Assembly (NCBI GenBank): GCA_013003285.1
Contig: JABDJY010000307.1
Location: 1-8,469, forward strand
Source: Alphaproteobacteria bacterium
GTDB taxonomy: Bacteria; Pseudomonadota; Alphaproteobacteria; UBA6615
Direction: 5' to 3'
DNA length: 8,469 nt
Every line of letters starts with the position of its first letter. Within the stretch, counting starts at the first letter, position 1. This document shows, one piece after another, positions 6,362-8,469 of the stretch. Position numbers and translations under genes: made by a program. Below the pieces are notes generated by a model. The model ran no database searches. It was not told the DNA's origin and saw only the letters and a list, made by a program, of their open reading frames with translations.

Positions 6362-7588
6362 ATGACACAACAGCCGCAAAGCACTGCCGATCAGACGCGT
6401 CGGGCCTATGTGATCATCGGCTGCGCGCTGGCCATCGTTGCCATCGCCGCCGGCATCCAACAGTCTTTTGGTCTGTTCGTGCGGCCGATCAGCCAGGAAC
6501 TGGGCTGGGGTCGTGAAGTCTTGTCCCTGTCGCTGGCCACCCAGGCGCTGATGATTGGATTGGCGACGCCCCTCATGGGCGCCGCCGCCGATAAATGGGG
6601 CGCGGCGCGAGTCATGATGGCCGGCGGCTCCCTTTACGTCATCGGCCTTATACTAATGTCTCTGTCGGCGTTACCCGTCACCATGTTTGTCACCGCCGGC
6701 TTGCTGATCGGTATCGCCGCCGCCTCGTGCGGCATGCCGATGATCCTGTCGGTGGTGGGCCGGAATGTCAGCGCCGAGAAACGCTCCATGTGGCTGGGCA
6801 CGGTGACCGCCTGCAGCACGCTGGGCCAGCTGCTGATCGTGCCGTTCAGCCAGCAGGTGATCGGTCGCTTCGGCTGGATTTCCGCCCTGATCGCGCTGGC
6901 CTTTGTGGTTGCTCTGATCATCCCCCTGGCCCTGACTGTCATGCGGATCGGCAGCGGCAGGGCCGAGGCCCCGTCGACGCAAAAGCTCGGCGAAGCCCTG
7001 CTCGAGGCCCGCAGCAATTCGGGCTATATCATGCTGATCGTCGGCTTTTTCGTGTGTGGCTTTCAGGTGCGTTTTATCGCCGTCCACCTGCCGGCCTATT
7101 TGGGCGACCTCAACTTGACGGCCGAGTTGGCGGCAACCGCCCTGGTCGTCATTGCGGTGTTCAACGGCATGGGCTCCTGGGGGTTCGGCTATCTGGGCGG
7201 CCATTTCCGCAAGAAATATCTGCTGTGTTGGCTCTATGGGCTGCGATCGGTGGCGCTTTATGTGTTCATCACCACACCGGCCAGCCCGGCCAGCGTGATG
7301 ATCTTCTCCGCCGTCATAGGGTTGCTGTGGCTCGGCACGGTGCCGCTGACCAGCGGCATCGTCGCGCAGATTTTCGGCACACGTTATATGGCCACGCTCT
7401 TTGGCATCGTCTTTCTCAGCCACCAGCTCGGCAGCTTCAGCGGCGTCTGGCTGGGCGGGCGCGTCTTCGACAGCACCGGCTCTTACCAAAGCGTCTGGTG
7501 GATCTCGATCGCCCTGGGCCTGGTCGCGGTGGCGGTACACGCCGGCATCAAGGATTCACCGGTGGCCCGGCTGCAGGCGGCGCAGTAG
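6362..7588 (+). CDS. Major facilitator superfamily transporter, monocarboxylate / oxalate-formate-like
   Basis: The 408-residue inner-membrane protein has 12 predicted transmembrane segments in two groups of six: about residues 15-39 through the segment after FGWISALIALAF for the first half. A hydrophilic loop (RIGSGRAEAPSTQKLGEALLEARSNSG) follows, then six more helices starting at YIMLIVGFFVCGF. The MFS motif between helices 2 and 3 is GAAADKWGAARV at 73-84 (Gly73, Asp77, Gly80, Arg83). SFGLFVRPISQELGWGRE (35-52) after helix 1 is the pattern of the monocarboxylate/oxalate-formate-like MFS group, so a small organic anion is the likeliest substrate; the exact substrate cannot be read from sequence. 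The open frame extends to TTG 6293, but that part overlaps the terminator hairpin. ATG 6362 gives a normal MFS N-terminus, though its ribosome binding site is poor (GAAAGAAA). No transport partner or regulator lies nearby. Confidence 0.9.
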   Translation: MTQQPQSTADQTRRAYVIIGCALAIVAIAAGIQQSFGLFVRPISQELGWGREVLSLSLATQALMIGLATPLMGAAADKWGAARVMMAGGSLYVIGLILMSLSALPVTMFVTAGLLIGIAAASCGMPMILSVVGRNVSAEKRSMWLGTVTACSTLGQLLIVPFSQQVIGRFGWISALIALAFVVALIIPLALTVMRIGSGRAEAPSTQKLGEALLEARSNSGYIMLIVGFFVCGFQVRFIAVHLPAYLGDLNLTAELAATALVVIAVFNGMGSWGFGYLGGHFRKKYLLCWLYGLRSVALYVFITTPASPASVMIFSAVIGLLWLGTVPLTSGIVAQIFGTRYMATLFGIVFLSHQLGSFSGVWLGGRVFDSTGSYQSVWWISIALGLVAVAVHAGIKDSPVARLQAAQ

Positions 7589-7624
7589 TTGGCCCTGATC
7601 AGACTCAACCCGATCACCGAGTTT

Positions 7625-7670
7625 GGTTTCCCGATGTTAACTGATAAATCGGCTGAACCGCCGCATTTTT
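7625..7670 (+). terminator. Possible weak terminator of the MFS gene
   Basis: CCGAT (7631-7635) pairs with ATCGG (7648-7652), and outside it GGTT (7625-7628) pairs with AACC (7656-7659) across a small internal loop. A run of five T's follows at 7666-7670. The 6-nt gap before the T-run and the 12-nt apical loop make it weak. Confidence 0.28.
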
Positions 7671-7747
7671 ATAATAAATATTTCCTAAACATAGAATTAT
7701 AGATAAATTAATATCGCATTACTCAAATGTTTTTCCTATAAATCGGC
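7644..7747 (+). repeat. Pair of 10-bp direct repeats
   Basis: ATAAATCGGC occurs at 7644-7653 and again at 7738-7747, 94 nt apart start to start, bracketing the AT-rich stretch. There are only two copies, so iterons are not supported. They may be chance or a regulator's binding sites. Confidence 0.4.
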
Positions 7748-7798
7748 GTAACAAAAAGATAATTATTTACAATAAGGCTTTCGCACAGCGATTTCTCT

Positions 7799-7806
7799 TA
7801 TACAAT
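7799..7806 (+). promoter_or_regulatory. Candidate -10 region of the parA promoter
   Basis: TATACAAT contains overlapping -10-like hexamers (TATACA, TACAAT). No good -35 lies 16-18 nt upstream (TTTCGC at 7779-7784 is poor), so it would depend on the AT-rich upstream sequence or an activator. Confidence 0.35.
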
Positions 7807-7809
7807 TCC

Positions 7810-7831
7810 GGCCTATTCACGCGTATAGGCC
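7810..7831. promoter_or_regulatory. Inverted repeat in the parA leader, candidate operator or hairpin
   Basis: GGCCTAT (7810-7816) and ATAGGCC (7825-7831) are perfect inverted repeats around an 8-nt spacer. They lie just downstream of the -10-like TATACAAT and 45 nt before parA. The placement over or next to the transcription start would suit an autorepressor site; as RNA it forms a 7-bp hairpin without a T-run. Confidence 0.45.
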
Positions 7832-7876
7832 AGAGTATCTCTCTGCGCCTGTGTTCTATTATAAGGAACCAGGGTC

Positions 7877-8469
7877 ATGAAGGTCATTGCAGTCACCTCG
7901 CAGAAGGGGGGCACCGGTAAAACAACATTGTCGGGTCACCTGGCAGTGCAGGCAGAGCGGGCCGGCATGGGACCGGTCGTCATGGTCGATTGCGATCCGC
8001 AAGGCAGCCTGACCAATTGGTGGAATTTCCGCCAGGTCGAAACGCCGATCCTGGTGCAGACCAGCCTGGCCAAACTGGGCGAGGATTTGGAATCGCTGCG
8101 CGAGTCCGGTATTCAGCTGGTCATCATCGACACGCCACCGGCCATAACCTGGACCATCGTCAACGTCATCAAACTGGCCGATCTGGTGGTCATACCGGTA
8201 CGGCCCAGCCCGCATGATTTGGCGGCGACCGGATCGACCGTCGACCTCATCGGGGGCTTGGGCAAGCCGCTGATATTCGTGGTCAATAGCGCCAGCCAGC
8301 GCGCCCGCATCACCACCGAGGCGGCGGTCGCGCTGTCCCAGCACGGCGCCGTCGCCCCCAGCATTATTCACCACCGCACCGATTTCGCCGCCAGCATGAT
8401 CGACGGGCGAACCGTTATGGAATTGCCGCGCGCGGAGCGGTCTACCGACGAAATCGAGCGGCTCTGGAT
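7877..8469 (+). CDS. ParA/MinD-type deviant Walker ATPase (C-terminus cut by window edge)
   Basis: 197 residues are visible with no stop before the edge. The deviant Walker A KGGTGKTT (10-17) carries the signature Lys10 as well as Lys15. VDCDPQGSLTNWW (37-49) is the A' motif, and LVIIDTPPA (81-89) the Walker B region with Asp85. Such ATPases dimerise on ATP and bind DNA or membrane to position cargo such as plasmids, chromosomes or protein complexes. There is no N-terminal helix-turn-helix domain, so it is the short (type Ib-like) form of about 200-215 residues; the C-terminal stretch PRAERSTDEIERLW suggests only a few residues are missing. ATG 7877 has AAGGA 9 nt upstream. No ParB, centromere or cargo gene is visible; a partner may lie just right of the window. 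It could serve plasmid-like partition or cargo positioning. Confidence 0.88.
   Translation, partial: MKVIAVTSQKGGTGKTTLSGHLAVQAERAGMGPVVMVDCDPQGSLTNWWNFRQVETPILVQTSLAKLGEDLESLRESGIQLVIIDTPPAITWTIVNVIKLADLVVIPVRPSPHDLAATGSTVDLIGGLGKPLIFVVNSASQRARITTEAAVALSQHGAVAPSIIHHRTDFAASMIDGRTVMELPRAERSTDEIERLW

Larger units (their letters stand above)
7589..7876. other. Intergenic region with a very AT-rich stretch ahead of parA
   Basis: No gene is supported in these 288 nt. The first 70 nt have ordinary composition. From about 7665 to 7775 the sequence is strikingly AT-rich: 21 G/C in 100 nt over 7671-7770 by hand count, against clearly GC-rich genes on both sides. It contains the direct repeat ATAAATCGGC at 7644-7653 and 7738-7747 and many A/T runs. 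The last 75 nt hold a candidate promoter, an inverted repeat and the parA ribosome binding site. Likely roles are a promoter/UP-element region or a target for AT-binding silencers. Confidence 0.7.

Noticed and set aside
6595..7644. Plus-strand frame of 349 codons and minus-strand frame of 289 codons (6671-7540) over the MFS gene
   Set aside because: Both are rich in Arg, Gly, His or Gln with no domain-like pattern, whereas the MFS frame has 12 clear membrane segments.
7859..8374. Minus-strand frame of 171 codons opposite parA
   Set aside because: It lies fully over the ParA frame with intact Walker motifs, and its translation shows no recognisable pattern.

Overview
The window looks like a chromosomal segment of a GC-rich alphaproteobacterium, most likely Rhodospirillales or a relative. 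The evidence is the gene content and order (aroA, cmk, rpsA, sppA, ihfB and a LapA-like gene on one strand), a CP4-like AroA sequence, and a 'FYDLN' (TIGR02300) protein, a family known from alphaproteobacteria. The taxonomic call is inferred from motifs and synteny only.

Left two thirds (1-5570, minus strand). This is a tight housekeeping cluster read right to left: aroA (EPSP synthase, shikimate pathway), cmk (CMP kinase), rpsA (ribosomal protein S1), sppA (membrane signal-peptide peptidase), ihfB (IHF beta subunit), and the start of a small LapA/DUF1049 inner-membrane protein that runs off the left edge. The aroA-cmk gap (12 nt) and rpsA-sppA gap (26 nt) imply co-transcription. The cmk-rpsA (131 nt), sppA-ihfB (114 nt) and ihfB-lapA (102 nt) gaps are large enough for internal promoters or leader structures. 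A small hairpin and a purine-rich ribosome binding site precede rpsA.

Centre (5571-6335). A short divergent intergenic region separates aroA from a plus-strand gene for a TIGR02300 zinc-ribbon/acidic-tail protein. It is followed by a tRNA-Ala(GGC) gene with encoded CCA and a strong intrinsic terminator.

Right third (6336-8469, plus strand). A 12-TM MFS transporter of the monocarboxylate/oxalate-formate-like type starts only 26 nt after the terminator. It is followed by a 288-nt intergenic region containing a very AT-rich stretch (about 21% GC over 7671-7770 by hand count). A ParA-family ATPase gene follows and runs off the right edge only a few residues short of its expected C-terminus. No ParB is visible.

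No CRISPR array, insertion sequence, integrase or rRNA was seen. Most of the window is ordinary core genome. The parts worth a second look are the promoter arrangement at the terminator/MFS junction, the AT-rich parA leader with its inverted repeat, the mismatched T-stem in the tRNA, and the mixed active-site signature in AroA. I do not see strong evidence for a new multi-gene system.
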